Below are positions 26,575 to 36,003 of a DNA stretch of 64,000 nt, piece after piece. Under the pieces are notes generated by a model. That model had not been told where the DNA came from. It saw only the letters and a program-made list of their open reading frames with translations, and did no database searches. Positions within the stretch are counted from its first letter, which is position 1. Each line of letters begins with the position of its first letter. The translations under genes and the position numbers were made by a program. The DNA is from Bacteroidota bacterium (GTDB lineage: Bacteria; Bacteroidota; Bacteroidia; Bacteroidales; F082). The stretch spans positions 1-64,000 of the forward strand of contig JAERTD010000014.1 in assembly GCA_016845175.1 (NCBI GenBank), in the 5' to 3' direction.

Positions 26575-27708
26575 ATGTTGCCAGCCGACCGATTGCTCAC
26601 TAATCAAATGAAGCTTAGCCTGAAACCAGGAAGGCTGATATTTCTTTTGGGAGCACATGGCGTTGGAAAAACGGATCTGCTTCAACAGCTTCTTGAGGAT
26701 TTTCATGGCAAATCCTTACTTCTTAACGGAGAAGAGGGAGTGGTCCGTCAGGTGATGGAAAAGAAAACCTCCAAGTTGATGCAGCGCTTTCTTGGGGATG
26801 TTAAACTGCTGGCCATAGATGAAGCCCATAGCATTGCTGAAATCGAAAGTGTGGTCAAGTTGATATTTAAGGAGATTCCTGACATCTGCCTCGTGCTCTG
26901 TAGTGGCTCATCTGTTAATCTGAAGCAAAAATTCGGCAAGCTTCTTCAGCAACTTACAACTGTTTTTTATTTACATGCGCTGACCCAAGGGGAAATCATG
27001 AGTTGGACCAGGGGATCATCGGGTGTTCAATATCTGGAGGAGCGCTTATTATTTGGTAACTACCCTGGTCAGTTTATGCATGACAAGCTGGATGCCAGGA
27101 AACAGTATTTGAAGGAATTTGTTGATACCTATCTCCTCAAGGATTTACTCGAAATAGATGGTTTCAGAGGAACTACCCGTATGGCTTATATGCTGCAGTT
27201 ACTTTCCCTTCAGATTGGTTATGAGATTTCATCCTATGAATTGGGGAAAAACCTGGGTATGAGTAGGAATACTGCTGAAAAATATCTCAATTATCTCAGT
27301 GATGCCTTTATTATTTTTAAACTGCCTTCATTTAGCCGTAGCAACAGCAGGGAATTGTCGAAAACCAATCGATGGTATTTCTATGACAATGGTGTCCGCA
27401 ACGCACTCATCAATAATTTCAGCAGTTTTGGGTTGAGAAATGACCGTATGCAATTGTGGGAAAACTACTGCATTTCAGAACGTATGAAAAAGCATGCCTT
27501 AGCAGCTAATCAAACCCGAATGTATTTTTGGAAAACCTATGAAAAGCAGGAAATTTCATTGATAGAAGAGTTGAATGATCAGTTGTATGCCTTTAATATT
27601 CAATGGGAGGAAAAAGATTTTCAAATCCCCAAACAATGGAAGACTTCATACCCGGATGCCATATGCAAGAGCATAGGTAAGGAAGATTACCCGAAGTGGT
27701 TGATGTGA
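26575..27708 (+). CDS. AAA ATPase with DUF4143-type C-terminal domain
   Basis: A 377-residue ATP-binding protein of the AAA_14/DUF4143 family common in Bacteroidota and archaea. Walker A is GAHGVGKTD (residues about 27-35), Walker B is LLAIDEAHS (about 78-86) and the sensor-like LVLCSGSSV follows. The C-terminal half has a winged-helix-like segment (SSYELGKNLGMSRNTAEKYL) and the DUF4143 nuclease-like fold with RWYFYDNGVRNALI and LWENYCISE. The family's role is poorly known; some members are linked to mobile or defence islands, but nothing else here suggests one. The ATG at 26575 gives a slightly longer N-terminus than the conserved fold needs. Confidence 0.85.
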   Translation: MLPADRLLTNQMKLSLKPGRLIFLLGAHGVGKTDLLQQLLEDFHGKSLLLNGEEGVVRQVMEKKTSKLMQRFLGDVKLLAIDEAHSIAEIESVVKLIFKEIPDICLVLCSGSSVNLKQKFGKLLQQLTTVFYLHALTQGEIMSWTRGSSGVQYLEERLLFGNYPGQFMHDKLDARKQYLKEFVDTYLLKDLLEIDGFRGTTRMAYMLQLLSLQIGYEISSYELGKNLGMSRNTAEKYLNYLSDAFIIFKLPSFSRSNSRELSKTNRWYFYDNGVRNALINNFSSFGLRNDRMQLWENYCISERMKKHALAANQTRMYFWKTYEKQEISLIEELNDQLYAFNIQWEEKDFQIPKQWKTSYPDAICKSIGKEDYPKWLM

Positions 27709-27745
27709 AAGTCTTTGATTAGTGAAGCTTAAAACGACCAGGTTT

Positions 27746-28348
27746 TTACCTGATAACCTCCTCAATGAGCCACTGATCTTCTATGGTGTTCATGGCATTA
27801 ATCAGTCGAATGTCTTCAAATGTATCCAGGTCTTCCGGACGTATTTCTGCAGTGTCGATAATACCCTGCTCGAGAAGCAACTGACGTTGACAACCAGCCA
27901 GTAAAGGGAATGATGGGGTCAGCCATCGCTTGCCATTGAAGCAGATGATATTGGCTATGGAGGTATCTGTGATCAAGCCATTCTTTACGATCAGAATGTC
28001 GTCAGCATTAGCTTTTTGTTTCAATAATTCGTTGATGTGTTGGCGATTGTGGAATTTGTGAGAGTAGTCGATATTGTCGTCATAAACACATTGAAGAATC
28101 CTGCATATGGGTTTTTGATAAGGGGAAAATTCCACGGATATGGCTTCGATGGCATATACAACCCGGCATTTATATGTTTGGTTCTTTTTGAGATTTTCGG
28201 GGATATGGTGATTTAATAACGGCTCTAGGAGGAGTCTGTTGGTGGCTTGGAATAGGTTTTTTCTAGAGCGATCAAGCCTCTCCTGATGTTTCTCAAGATT
28301 ATGAAATGCACCATTCTCAAAGCGTATACTTTCAAGCAAGTGGCACAT
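27746..28348 (-). CDS. pabC: Aminotransferase class IV, likely aminodeoxychorismate lyase
   Basis: A 200-residue fold-type IV PLP protein, likely the lyase converting 4-amino-4-deoxychorismate to p-aminobenzoate for folate. It overlaps pabB by 17 bases and lies beside a divergent pabA, which strongly supports this role. Visible motifs are CRVVYAIEAISVEFSPYQ (R-x-Y/V region of small class IV proteins), NADDILIVKNGLITDTSIANI with the family's G-x-x-x-D/E-T-S-x-x-N box, and TPSFPLLAGCQRQLLL. It is shorter than the usual 270 residues of PabC, as in many Bacteroidota. The conserved PLP lysine is in the FHNRQHINELLKQKANADD region. Confidence 0.85.
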   Translation of the reverse strand: MCHLLESIRFENGAFHNLEKHQERLDRSRKNLFQATNRLLLEPLLNHHIPENLKKNQTYKCRVVYAIEAISVEFSPYQKPICRILQCVYDDNIDYSHKFHNRQHINELLKQKANADDILIVKNGLITDTSIANIICFNGKRWLTPSFPLLAGCQRQLLLEQGIIDTAEIRPEDLDTFEDIRLINAMNTIEDQWLIEEVIR

Positions 28349-29300
28349 AGATCTTGTCTATTAATTCCTGATATTCATCCTCCATTATGCTTTGAGCGGT
28401 GATGCCGCCACCGCTCTTGTAAGTCAGTCCATCTGTTCCTTTTTCAAGATACCGAATCATAACAGCACTGTCCATTTGTTTGCCGTCATAGTATCCGAAA
28501 ATCCCTGTATAGTAATTTCGTGGGTATTTTTCTGCAGCAGAAATTACTTCCAGTGTTTTCTTTTTTGGTGCACCTGAAATGGAGCCCGCTGGCAATAAGG
28601 TAGACAAAAGCTCACCCAATTTCTCGTTATAATCAGGGGGTAGCTGTCCGCTGATTTTTGAACTCATCTGTAGTAATTCTCCCCGGTGGGTGGAGATATG
28701 ATCAATATACCTGAATTCATCCACGCAAACGTTTTTCGAAACCATGGACAAATCGTTGCGGATCAAATCCACTATAGTATAATGTTCAGCCAGTTCTTTT
28801 TCACTTTCCATCAGCAACTGCTTGGCATTGGGTAGACTGGCATCCATGGTTCCTTTCATGGGAAATGCACTAATGGTGTTAGCCTTAATCTGAATGAAGG
28901 TTTCAGGAGAAAAAACCACGAATTCATCTCTAAACCACAATTTATACTTGGCCCGACTCTGGAAGAAAATGTCCTGTAAATCAAAGTTGGTTTTCACTCT
29001 GGATGGTTGGGTGAGGTTGAGTAAAAATGAATCCCCGTGACCAATATGTTGTTGTACCATCTGGAATGCCTCACGGTAACGTTCCAAAGAAACCGCTTCG
29101 ACTTCAAAAATCAAGGATTCATCCCGTTTGGGTCTGCTGCTTGCATTGTTGAATCCTTTGAAGTTATATAATACTTCCTGTGTATTTACCTCATCCAATG
29201 GACAAACCCAGGGTTTTTTCATCTCAAAGTCAATGACGAAAAGAAAGGGAATTCTACTCTTTCCCAGCCGGTTAATGTCTGCTATTACTTTTTCGTTCAT
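28332..29300 (-). CDS. pabB: Aminodeoxychorismate synthase component I
   Basis: Aminates chorismate using ammonia from PabA in p-aminobenzoate synthesis. The 322 residues correspond to the chorismate-binding catalytic domain only, without the N-terminal extension of longer homologues. Diagnostic segments are FPMKGTMDASLPNAKQLL (PIKGT-like), HYTIVDLIRNDLSMVS (DLxRNDL), LLPAGSISGAPKKKTLEVI and YYTGIFGYYDG with YKSGGGITAQS near the end. The order is pabB-pabC on the minus strand, overlapping by 17 bases, with pabA divergent 200 bases away. TrpE-like function is unlikely given pabC. Confidence 0.92.
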   Translation of the reverse strand: MNEKVIADINRLGKSRIPFLFVIDFEMKKPWVCPLDEVNTQEVLYNFKGFNNASSRPKRDESLIFEVEAVSLERYREAFQMVQQHIGHGDSFLLNLTQPSRVKTNFDLQDIFFQSRAKYKLWFRDEFVVFSPETFIQIKANTISAFPMKGTMDASLPNAKQLLMESEKELAEHYTIVDLIRNDLSMVSKNVCVDEFRYIDHISTHRGELLQMSSKISGQLPPDYNEKLGELLSTLLPAGSISGAPKKKTLEVISAAEKYPRNYYTGIFGYYDGKQMDSAVMIRYLEKGTDGLTYKSGGGITAQSIMEDEYQELIDKIYVPLA

Positions 29301-29473
29301 TGCATCGGTTTAGCGGCTGCAAGGTATCAAAAAAAAGCAAGTTGGCAGCTCAACATTATCACATCAAAAAATGCAATTGCCTTATAAATAACAGTGTAAG
29401 AGTGTTATATGAAAGGGAGGCTTGCTCATGCCTATTTTGGATACAAGCTGAATAATAAGCTAATAATAATCTG

Positions 29474-29481
29474 TACTTTTG
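29474..29481 (+). promoter_or_regulatory. -7 promoter element (TACTTTTG) for pabA
   Basis: Exact TAnnTTTG match 16 bases before the TTG start at 29498, giving a leader of about 10 bases. Confidence 0.45.
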
Positions 29482-29497
29482 TCGAAAATTCAGCCTT

Positions 29498-30064
29498 TTG
29501 CGACTGCTTATCATTGATAATTATGATTCCTTTACCTACAACCTCATTCAAATGGTGGAGCAATCAGGTGTGCACAGCTTTCAAATGCTGAAAAATGATG
29601 AACTGGATAGGGTTTCAACAAAGGATTTTGATAAAGTGCTAATTTCTCCGGGACCCGGAATAGCGAAAGAAGCAGGAGACCTGCTGTCATTTGTTTCCCA
29701 TTTTCATAGCAGCAAAGATTTCCTGGGAATATGTCTGGGTTTCGAAGCCATAGGCGAATTTTTCGGCGCCAGCCTGAAAGCTTTGCCGGGACCAATGCAT
29801 GGCATCAAAAATATGGGACAAGTGGTGGGCGAAGATGCATTATTTAACACCTTGCCTCCATCCTTTTCAATTGGACACTACCATTCATGGTATTTTCCTG
29901 AAGATGATCTACCTTCAGAACTCAAGGTAAGTATGCGTGATCAAAACGGTATAGTTATGGCCTTTAAGCATGAAAATTATGCCCTCAGAGGATTGCAATT
30001 CCATCCTGAGTCGGTGATGACCGACCATGGCTTACAAATCATAAAAAACTGGTTGAAACTATAG
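29498..30064 (+). CDS. pabA: Aminodeoxychorismate/anthranilate synthase component II
   Basis: A 188-residue class I glutamine amidotransferase supplying ammonia to PabB. MRLLIIDNYDSFTYNL at the N-terminus is the family signature, so the TTG start codon is accepted; no ATG exists upstream in frame before the promoter. SPGPG (50-54), Cys79 in GICLGFEAIG and FHPESVMTDHG at the end mark the triad. The nucleophile elbow is unusual: the common form is GxCLGHQAI, but here HQ is replaced by FE. It is divergent from pabB-pabC. A dual role with TrpE elsewhere in the genome is possible. Confidence 0.9.
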   Translation: MRLLIIDNYDSFTYNLIQMVEQSGVHSFQMLKNDELDRVSTKDFDKVLISPGPGIAKEAGDLLSFVSHFHSSKDFLGICLGFEAIGEFFGASLKALPGPMHGIKNMGQVVGEDALFNTLPPSFSIGHYHSWYFPEDDLPSELKVSMRDQNGIVMAFKHENYALRGLQFHPESVMTDHGLQIIKNWLKL

Positions 30065-30087
30065 AAAATTCAAGGTCTAAAAAAACC

Positions 30088-30474
30088 TTAGAACATGGCT
30101 GTAGCTTCTATCTCTACCAAGGCTCCCTGAATGGGAAGTTTGGCCACTTCAAATGCAGCTCTTGCCGGAGGATTGTTTGGAAAAAAATTGGCGTACACCT
30201 GATTCATGGCAACAAAATCTGACATGTTTTGCAGATATACTGTGCATTTCAGAATACGTGATAAATCCGCTCCACCACCTGCTGCCGTGACAATTGCCTG
30301 AATATTGACCAGCGTTTGTCGCGTTTGTGATGCCACATCATTACCCACAAGTCTACCGGTTGCGGGATCGATGCCCAATTGTCCTGAAATACTTAATACA
30401 TTGTGATCTTTAATGGCCTGGCTATAGGGACCTACAGGATTGGGCGCATTGGGAGTGTTAATAACCTGTCTCAT
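30088..30474 (-). CDS. ridA: RidA family enamine/imine deaminase
   Basis: A 128-residue YjgF/YER057c/UK114 protein that hydrolyses reactive 2-aminoacrylate and related enamines, protecting PLP enzymes. NPVGPYSQAIK (residues about 11-21), the Arg of PARAAFEVAKLP and the Glu in VEIEATAMF at the C-terminus are the deaminase-competent RidA residues. The open frame extends to 30600, but the family starts at MRQVINTPNAP, and an exact -7 element sits between, so 30474 is the start. It is convergent with pabA. Confidence 0.93.
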   Translation of the reverse strand: MRQVINTPNAPNPVGPYSQAIKDHNVLSISGQLGIDPATGRLVGNDVASQTRQTLVNIQAIVTAAGGGADLSRILKCTVYLQNMSDFVAMNQVYANFFPNNPPARAAFEVAKLPIQGALVEIEATAMF

Positions 30475-30500
30475 GGAATTAATTGTTGGTTTGTATAAAT

Positions 30501-30508
30501 CAAAGTTA
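30501..30508 (-). promoter_or_regulatory. -7 promoter element (TAACTTTG) for ridA
   Basis: Exact TAnnTTTG on the minus strand, 26 bases before the ATG at 30474; fixes the short start. Confidence 0.5.
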
Positions 30509-30666
30509 CAAAAACGGATTGAATTTTCCCTTAATGGTTTTAGCATGGAGAGGGATTGGCGTATAAACAGACTGAAGAAATGACTATTAAATCTGTTCAA
30601 AAACCATAAGATTCTCGCCAGCTGTTGGCAGATTTTATACTTTTACAAGTCTTAAAAACACCCTTT

Positions 30667-31833
30667 ATGTACAAGCCTCCAGATTATCTTTTAGTGGATG
30701 AATTGTTAAGCGAAGAGCACAAGATCATTCGATCAGCAGTTAGAGATTGGGTAGATCGTTCCGTGAAACCTATTATTGAAAATGCCGCTCAAAATCATGA
30801 GTTTCCCATACATCTCATTAAGGAGATGGGAAGCATCGGTGCTTTCGGCCCCTACATCCCCCAAAAATATGGTGGGGCCGGTATGGATCAGGTGGCCTAT
30901 GGAATTATTATGACTGAGCTGGAAAGAGGTGATTCTGCCATCCGTTCAGCTGCCTCCGTGCAATCATCACTGGTGATGTATCCCATCTATGCCTTTGGAG
31001 ATGAAGCACAACGAATGAAATACCTTCCCAAACTCGCCAGTGGTGAGTGGGTGGGCGCCTTTGGGCTGACGGAACCTAACCATGGTTCTGATCCAGGTTC
31101 CATGCTGACCCGTTTTGAAGATAAAGGCGATCACTATTTGCTGAATGGTTCAAAAATGTGGATTACCAATTCCCCCATAGCTGATGTATCGGTGGTGTGG
31201 GCTAAGGACGAGACAGGAGTGGTAAGAGGTCTGCTGGTTGAAAAAGGTATGGCGGGTTTGAGTGCTCCAGAAACCAAAAACAAATGGTCGCTGCGTGCAT
31301 CCCTTACTGGTGAACTAGTTTTCGATAATGTACAGGTGCCCAAAGATAACCTCCTGCCCAATGTGAAAGGATTAAAAGGGCCTTTGAAGTGTTTAAACTC
31401 TGCCCGCTATGGCATTGCCTGGGGAGCTATAGGTGCTGCCATGGATTGTTATGATGTGGCCCTGCGTTATGCCATGGAAAGGAAACAATTTGATAAGCCC
31501 ATTGCTTCTTTTCAACTGCAACAAAAGAAACTGGCTGAATTTTTAACTGAGATTACCAAGGCTCAGTTGCTTGCCTGGCGGGTCGGTATGTTAAGGAATG
31601 AGAATAGAGCCACCCCTGCACAAATATCCATGGCCAAACGCAATAATGTGAATATGGCCTTGCAAATTGCAAGAGAAAGCCGCCAAATATTGGGTGCAAT
31701 GGGCATTACAGGAGATTTTCCAATGATGCGTCATATGATGAATCTGGAGTCTGTGATTACCTATGAAGGAACCCATGATATTCATTTGTTAATTACCGGC
31801 TTTGATGTTACCGGCATCTCGGCCTTTGGATAA
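30667..31833 (+). CDS. Acyl-CoA dehydrogenase, glutaryl-CoA dehydrogenase-like
   Basis: A 388-residue FAD enzyme oxidising an acyl-CoA at the alpha-beta bond and passing electrons to ETF. The signatures FGLTEPNHGSDPGSM (substrate/FAD), WITNSPIADV, RKQFDKPIASFQLQQ and the catalytic-base region TYEGTHDIHLLI are closest to glutaryl-CoA dehydrogenases, which also decarboxylate; the Arg in RGDSAIRSAASVQSSL matches the residue binding the distal carboxylate. Lysine/tryptophan catabolism is therefore plausible. The in-frame TTG at 30625 precedes a TACTTTTA element (30638-30645), so the ATG at 30667 is used. No ETF gene is nearby. Confidence 0.88.
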   Translation: MYKPPDYLLVDELLSEEHKIIRSAVRDWVDRSVKPIIENAAQNHEFPIHLIKEMGSIGAFGPYIPQKYGGAGMDQVAYGIIMTELERGDSAIRSAASVQSSLVMYPIYAFGDEAQRMKYLPKLASGEWVGAFGLTEPNHGSDPGSMLTRFEDKGDHYLLNGSKMWITNSPIADVSVVWAKDETGVVRGLLVEKGMAGLSAPETKNKWSLRASLTGELVFDNVQVPKDNLLPNVKGLKGPLKCLNSARYGIAWGAIGAAMDCYDVALRYAMERKQFDKPIASFQLQQKKLAEFLTEITKAQLLAWRVGMLRNENRATPAQISMAKRNNVNMALQIARESRQILGAMGITGDFPMMRHMMNLESVITYEGTHDIHLLITGFDVTGISAFG

Positions 31834-31924
31834 ATTTCTGTCTACCACCAAGCAGAGGTTTACAAAATATGATATCTCAAATGATGGGTGTGATGGAATA
31901 ATTCCTCAGGAAGCCTTGCTTTGA

Positions 31925-34681
31925 TTAAATATCCCTGAAATCTTTTTTCTTATTCAGTTTGAGGTCTTGCAGGATGGAAGCTTTCACATTGATGGAGAAA
32001 TTCCAGCTTTGTCGCACACCCAGAGGTATCCAGCTAAAGCGCATTTCCCAGCAATGTAGATCGCGATAGATATTAATGGAGGTATAGGAAAGCTTCTTCT
32101 GGGTGAAATCCCAGCCCGAATTGAAGGTAAACTTCCATTTAGGTGTGATGTTTATTTGTCCCCCGAAACCCAGGGTTTGGGTAATGGTTTTGTTGGGCTG
32201 GGCCACATAGTTAGCCCATTCAATATTATTTATATAAGCAAAGGTGTACCGAAGGTTTAAAGACCAGGGGATGTTCCAGTCCACATAACCATCCGGGTTA
32301 TTGATGATGTTCTGCATCTCCTCCTGCTTAGCATCAGATAAGTTGGGATCAATTTCCTTTTTATCATCCTTCTTATCCTTGTTTTTACCAAAATCCTGAT
32401 CACTAAGGTTCAGAGAAAAACTCACATTCCACGAGGTTTTATCCAGACGCAGAAATTTTCGGTTGGCCTCCCATTCATAGGTGTTGGTTCTGTTCCCGGC
32501 CGAGTCAAGCACATAAGGATCCCAACTGGACCCGTATTGCACATTCAGGTTTTTCCACAATTTAGTTCGCCCCGACATGGTGATAATGGACATATTCACC
32601 GAGTCTCGGGCGAGGTCGTAATTACCCGCAATATTAAAGCCTTCAATAAGTTTAATTTTTTTGAGCCCAGTGATGGTGTCTTTTCTTGATGGAATTTTCA
32701 TCTCCAGGGTATTGGCAAAACTAAAGGTTACCCGACCCGATTTACTATTGGGTGCGTTCCCATAAAGTGAACCCTGATACTTATCGTAAATATGCTCTGT
32801 GCCGTCTCCATCAATATAAGTACCATGATAGCCCCAGGCCTCTGTTCCGAAATCCGGAGTATAGGTGAAACCAAACTGAGGAGTAAAAACGTGCCGGATG
32901 GCTCGTAAGGGTCCTTTTTTAAACTTCAGCATCCCATACAGTTTGGTGCTTAAATTGGCACTGAAGCTATAATCCATAACATTTTTGAATCCGTGAACAG
33001 TATCCACGCGAACATATCCCACCGTGGTGTCATTTCCACTGAACAAGGTATCATCAACCCAGGTTTTCTCTATGTTCATCCCATACATCCTGTCGGTAAA
33101 GTTGGCTGAGAGATTCAGGGTAAAGTACTTCAATACTTTTGCTGGTATACTGATGGGTACACGATGAACCATTCCATATTGCATGGTGGTATCCAGTGAA
33201 CCAGGATCAAAAAGCACAGAATCAAATGAATTAATGGTGTTTTTGGCATTCATGCTGTATGAGATACTCAGGTCCTCGTAAAATCGTTTTTTCCCGCTTT
33301 CTTTTCTCAGAGGATAAAAACGGTTGACGGAAAAAGTGAGCTCTGGTAGGTTGATCTGTACCACATGTGTTTTTGTATTTTGACGGTGGCTGCCATTGAT
33401 GGTCAGGTGATAATTGCCGTTCCAATTGGTTTGATAGGCCACACTCGACTGAAACTCATTGGACAAATAATCCTCGGCAGACACCACATTGTATTTTACA
33501 TAATTGCTGCTCACCACATTTACATTGGCGCTAAAGGTGGAGTTGGGTCTGGCTTTTGGGTCTTGCACATGTTGCCAGCGTACCCTGAAGTCGGTGCTTT
33601 TATTGTAGTCGGGTGCGCCCTGTGTACCTTCAATATTCTGAGCGTAACCAAAGTTAAAACTGCCATTATATTTATAACGCTTCTTATAACGCAGCGAAGG
33701 TTTTACGGCCCAACTACCCCTCGAATAAATATCGCCGAGAATTTCAAAATCCACATGGTCGCTAATGGCGAAGTAATAGCCACCGTTTTCCAGATAAAAA
33801 CCTCTGTGGGTCGATTCCCCGTAGGTCGGAATAATAATACCCGAAGATTGTCCACTTTTATTGGGGAAGAACCCAAAGGGAATGCCCAAAGGAGTTGGCA
33901 TGCCTTCAATCTGCATATAGGCCGGTCCGGTTACAATCTTGCTGTCAGGAATTACTTTAGACTTTTTAAAACGAAATGAAAAGTGAGGATGGTCCTCATT
34001 GTTACAGGTTGTATACTGACCATGAAGAATATTAATGGTATTATCATCAAATTTCTTCACTGTTTTTCCATGCAGAAAACCTTGCCCATCCTCAGTAATT
34101 ACGGTGCTGATAATCCCCTTTTTGGTGTCAAAATTATAGCTCATGGTTTCAGCCTTAATTGTTTGACCATCCTGGGTAAATTCAGGTGTGCCTATTAAGG
34201 TTCCTGTGGTATCTTCTATGCCACTGGCATAAATGGAATTGGTTTTAAAATCCACCTCAATATAGGCGGCTTTAATTTCAATATCATCGTATTTAATATT
34301 GGCATCGCCATACATGAATACTTTGCGCTGACTGATATCCTGTAAAATGGAGTCACGGGCATGGCGTTCCACCTGGGCATCAATAGTGGTACGTTTTTTG
34401 GGTGTTTGTGGGAGCAGACTGTCACCAAACACGAGTGAGGTGTCCGCAAGGATTTGATTATCCACAATGATGGTATCAGCTCCGATGCGTTTTTCAAGCA
34501 ATTCGGTATCTTGTATCAAAGTGTCTTGAAGGACCAAGGTATCGGTACGTACAATCAAAGTGTCGGGATCGGTCTGTTGCTGCCCAAACAATGAAGATAC
34601 TGATAGTCCGTTAGTAATTGAGATGATGATTAATAACCAAAACCATGTTAATAATTTACCGAATGAGCAACCGTTTGACAA
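31925..34681 (-). CDS. LptD-like LPS assembly outer-membrane protein
   Basis: A 918-residue protein of the Bacteroidota LptD family, which inserts lipopolysaccharide into the outer leaflet of the outer membrane. An N-terminal signal (hydrophobic segment WFWLLIIISITNGLSVSSLFG) leads to an OstA-like beta-jellyroll (about 100-230, YMQIEGMPTPLGIPFGFFPN at its end) and a long C-terminal beta-barrel rich in alternating aromatic strands (TPKWKFTFNSGWDFTQKKL near the end). No in-frame ATG exists before the signal sequence, so a TTG start at 34681 is proposed. The neighbouring amidase, MlaD and OstA-like genes form an envelope block. Confidence 0.88.
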   Translation of the reverse strand: MSNGCSFGKLLTWFWLLIIISITNGLSVSSLFGQQQTDPDTLIVRTDTLVLQDTLIQDTELLEKRIGADTIIVDNQILADTSLVFGDSLLPQTPKKRTTIDAQVERHARDSILQDISQRKVFMYGDANIKYDDIEIKAAYIEVDFKTNSIYASGIEDTTGTLIGTPEFTQDGQTIKAETMSYNFDTKKGIISTVITEDGQGFLHGKTVKKFDDNTINILHGQYTTCNNEDHPHFSFRFKKSKVIPDSKIVTGPAYMQIEGMPTPLGIPFGFFPNKSGQSSGIIIPTYGESTHRGFYLENGGYYFAISDHVDFEILGDIYSRGSWAVKPSLRYKKRYKYNGSFNFGYAQNIEGTQGAPDYNKSTDFRVRWQHVQDPKARPNSTFSANVNVVSSNYVKYNVVSAEDYLSNEFQSSVAYQTNWNGNYHLTINGSHRQNTKTHVVQINLPELTFSVNRFYPLRKESGKKRFYEDLSISYSMNAKNTINSFDSVLFDPGSLDTTMQYGMVHRVPISIPAKVLKYFTLNLSANFTDRMYGMNIEKTWVDDTLFSGNDTTVGYVRVDTVHGFKNVMDYSFSANLSTKLYGMLKFKKGPLRAIRHVFTPQFGFTYTPDFGTEAWGYHGTYIDGDGTEHIYDKYQGSLYGNAPNSKSGRVTFSFANTLEMKIPSRKDTITGLKKIKLIEGFNIAGNYDLARDSVNMSIITMSGRTKLWKNLNVQYGSSWDPYVLDSAGNRTNTYEWEANRKFLRLDKTSWNVSFSLNLSDQDFGKNKDKKDDKKEIDPNLSDAKQEEMQNIINNPDGYVDWNIPWSLNLRYTFAYINNIEWANYVAQPNKTITQTLGFGGQINITPKWKFTFNSGWDFTQKKLSYTSINIYRDLHCWEMRFSWIPLGVRQSWNFSINVKASILQDLKLNKKKDFRDI

Positions 34682-34693
34682 AATGGATTGATT

Positions 34694-34701
34694 TACTTTT
34701 G
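34694..34701 (+). promoter_or_regulatory. -7 promoter element (TACTTTTG) for the amidase gene
   Basis: Exact TAnnTTTG match six bases before ATG 34708 and 12 before ATG 34714; it suggests a very short leader. Confidence 0.35.
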
Positions 34702-34707
34702 GTTCAA

Positions 34708-35880
34708 ATGATAATGGTTAAAGTAGTTGCAAATATAATTCCAAAAATTAGAACTTCACTGGAGAAACGTTGGCTTGCGCTGGCTATTGTGCTAGGCCTG
34801 ATCATGGGAGGCTCTTTTTCAGCAATAGCGCAGAAAGGAAGCACCATTTCCACCGTTGTAATTGATGCTGGTCATGGTGGAAAAGATCCTGGTGCATTGG
34901 GAAAACATTCAAGAGAGAAAAAGATAGCCCTGGCCGTTGCACTGAAAGTGGGTCAGTATATTGAAGAAAACCTGAAGGATGTGAAGGTCATTTACACCAG
35001 AAAAACAGACCGCTTTATTGAATTGCACAAACGGGCAGAAATCGCCAATAAGAATAATGCCGATTTGTTTATCTCTATACACTGCAATGCCAACCCTTCT
35101 TCAAGACCCTATGGTTCGGAAACCTATGTCATGGGACTCCATAAGAGCAAGGCTAACCTGAATGTTGCCATGAAAGAGAATGCCGCCATATTATTGGAGG
35201 AAGATGCTGAGTCTCACTATCATGGTTTCGATGCCAATTCAGCTGAGTCCTATATTCAGTTTAGCTTGCATCAGGAGAACTACCTTGAGCAAAGCACCAT
35301 CCTGGCGGATAAAATTCAGAAGCAATTCAAAAACAGAGTTGGGCGCAAAGACAGGGGGGTCCATCAGGCAGGTTTTTTGGTATTGTGGCGCGCGGCCATG
35401 CCGGGTATGTTGGTTGAACTTGGGTATCTGACCAATCCCACAGAAGAGAAATTCCTCATGTCAGAAAAAGGCCAAACCTATATGGCTTCTGCCATTTATC
35501 GGGCATTTAAAGAGTATAAGATCGAATTTGAAAGAGAGAATGCTGTTGATAATGAGGTTGTTGAAGTCCAGGAGGAAGAAGAGCTTGTTAAACCTACAGA
35601 AGCAATAAAAAACGATGTTGAATATCGTGTACAGTTCTATACCCATCGCAGCAAATTGCCCTCCAGTGATAAACGCTTTGCCTCATTGTCTGCTATTGCT
35701 GTATATGAGCACAATGGCTTGTTTAAATATACTGCCGGTAGTTTCAATCAACTGGAAGAGGCTAAAACCTATATGAAAACGGTCAGGAGCAAGGGGTATA
35801 AAGATGCATTTGTGGTAGCCTTCTATAAAGATAAGCGCATTAGCCTGTCCGAAGCAAGCAAAATTGATGGTGGTTCCTAG
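34708..35880 (+). CDS. N-acetylmuramoyl-L-alanine amidase with C-terminal SPOR domain
   Basis: A 390-residue exported amidase_3 enzyme that cleaves the amide bond between MurNAc and the stem peptide, probably in cell separation. After a membrane/signal segment (WLALAIVLGLIMGGSFSAIAQ), the zinc site shows VVIDAGHGGKDPGA (His), an acidic residue in the following strand, FISIHCNANP (His) and VELGYLTNPTEE (catalytic Glu). The last 80 residues (VEYRVQFYTHRSKLP, then YKDAFVVAFYKDKRISL) form a SPOR domain that binds denuded septal glycan. The longer frame from 34645 overlaps the divergent lptD start and is rejected; ATG 34714 is also possible. Confidence 0.92.
   Translation: MIMVKVVANIIPKIRTSLEKRWLALAIVLGLIMGGSFSAIAQKGSTISTVVIDAGHGGKDPGALGKHSREKKIALAVALKVGQYIEENLKDVKVIYTRKTDRFIELHKRAEIANKNNADLFISIHCNANPSSRPYGSETYVMGLHKSKANLNVAMKENAAILLEEDAESHYHGFDANSAESYIQFSLHQENYLEQSTILADKIQKQFKNRVGRKDRGVHQAGFLVLWRAAMPGMLVELGYLTNPTEEKFLMSEKGQTYMASAIYRAFKEYKIEFERENAVDNEVVEVQEEEELVKPTEAIKNDVEYRVQFYTHRSKLPSSDKRFASLSAIAVYEHNGLFKYTAGSFNQLEEAKTYMKTVRSKGYKDAFVVAFYKDKRISLSEASKIDGGS
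34730..34737 (-). promoter_or_regulatory. -7 promoter element (TATATTTG) for the LptD-like gene
   Basis: Exact TAnnTTTG on the minus strand, 48 bases before the proposed TTG start. It overlaps the start of the divergent amidase gene. Confidence 0.4.
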
Positions 35881-35940
35881 TGCCAAGTAACTTATTTGCC
35901 AAAGTCCATAGTGTGGTCTGGCTTCATTCATACTTTTTCT

Positions 35941-35948
35941 TAGCTTTG
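35941..35948 (+). promoter_or_regulatory. -7 promoter element (TAGCTTTG) for the mlaD-like gene
   Basis: Exact TAnnTTTG match 55 bases before the GTG start at 36004. Confidence 0.4.
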
Positions 35949-36003
35949 TTTATACCAAATACCGGAAAGGAATCGTTAGTATTACTGTCTAAATCCTGTT
36001 ATT

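Noticed and set aside
33365-33979. 204-residue plus-strand open frame opposite the LptD-like gene
   Set aside because: It is antisense to a well-supported gene, has no motif or promoter and its composition mirrors the sense codons.
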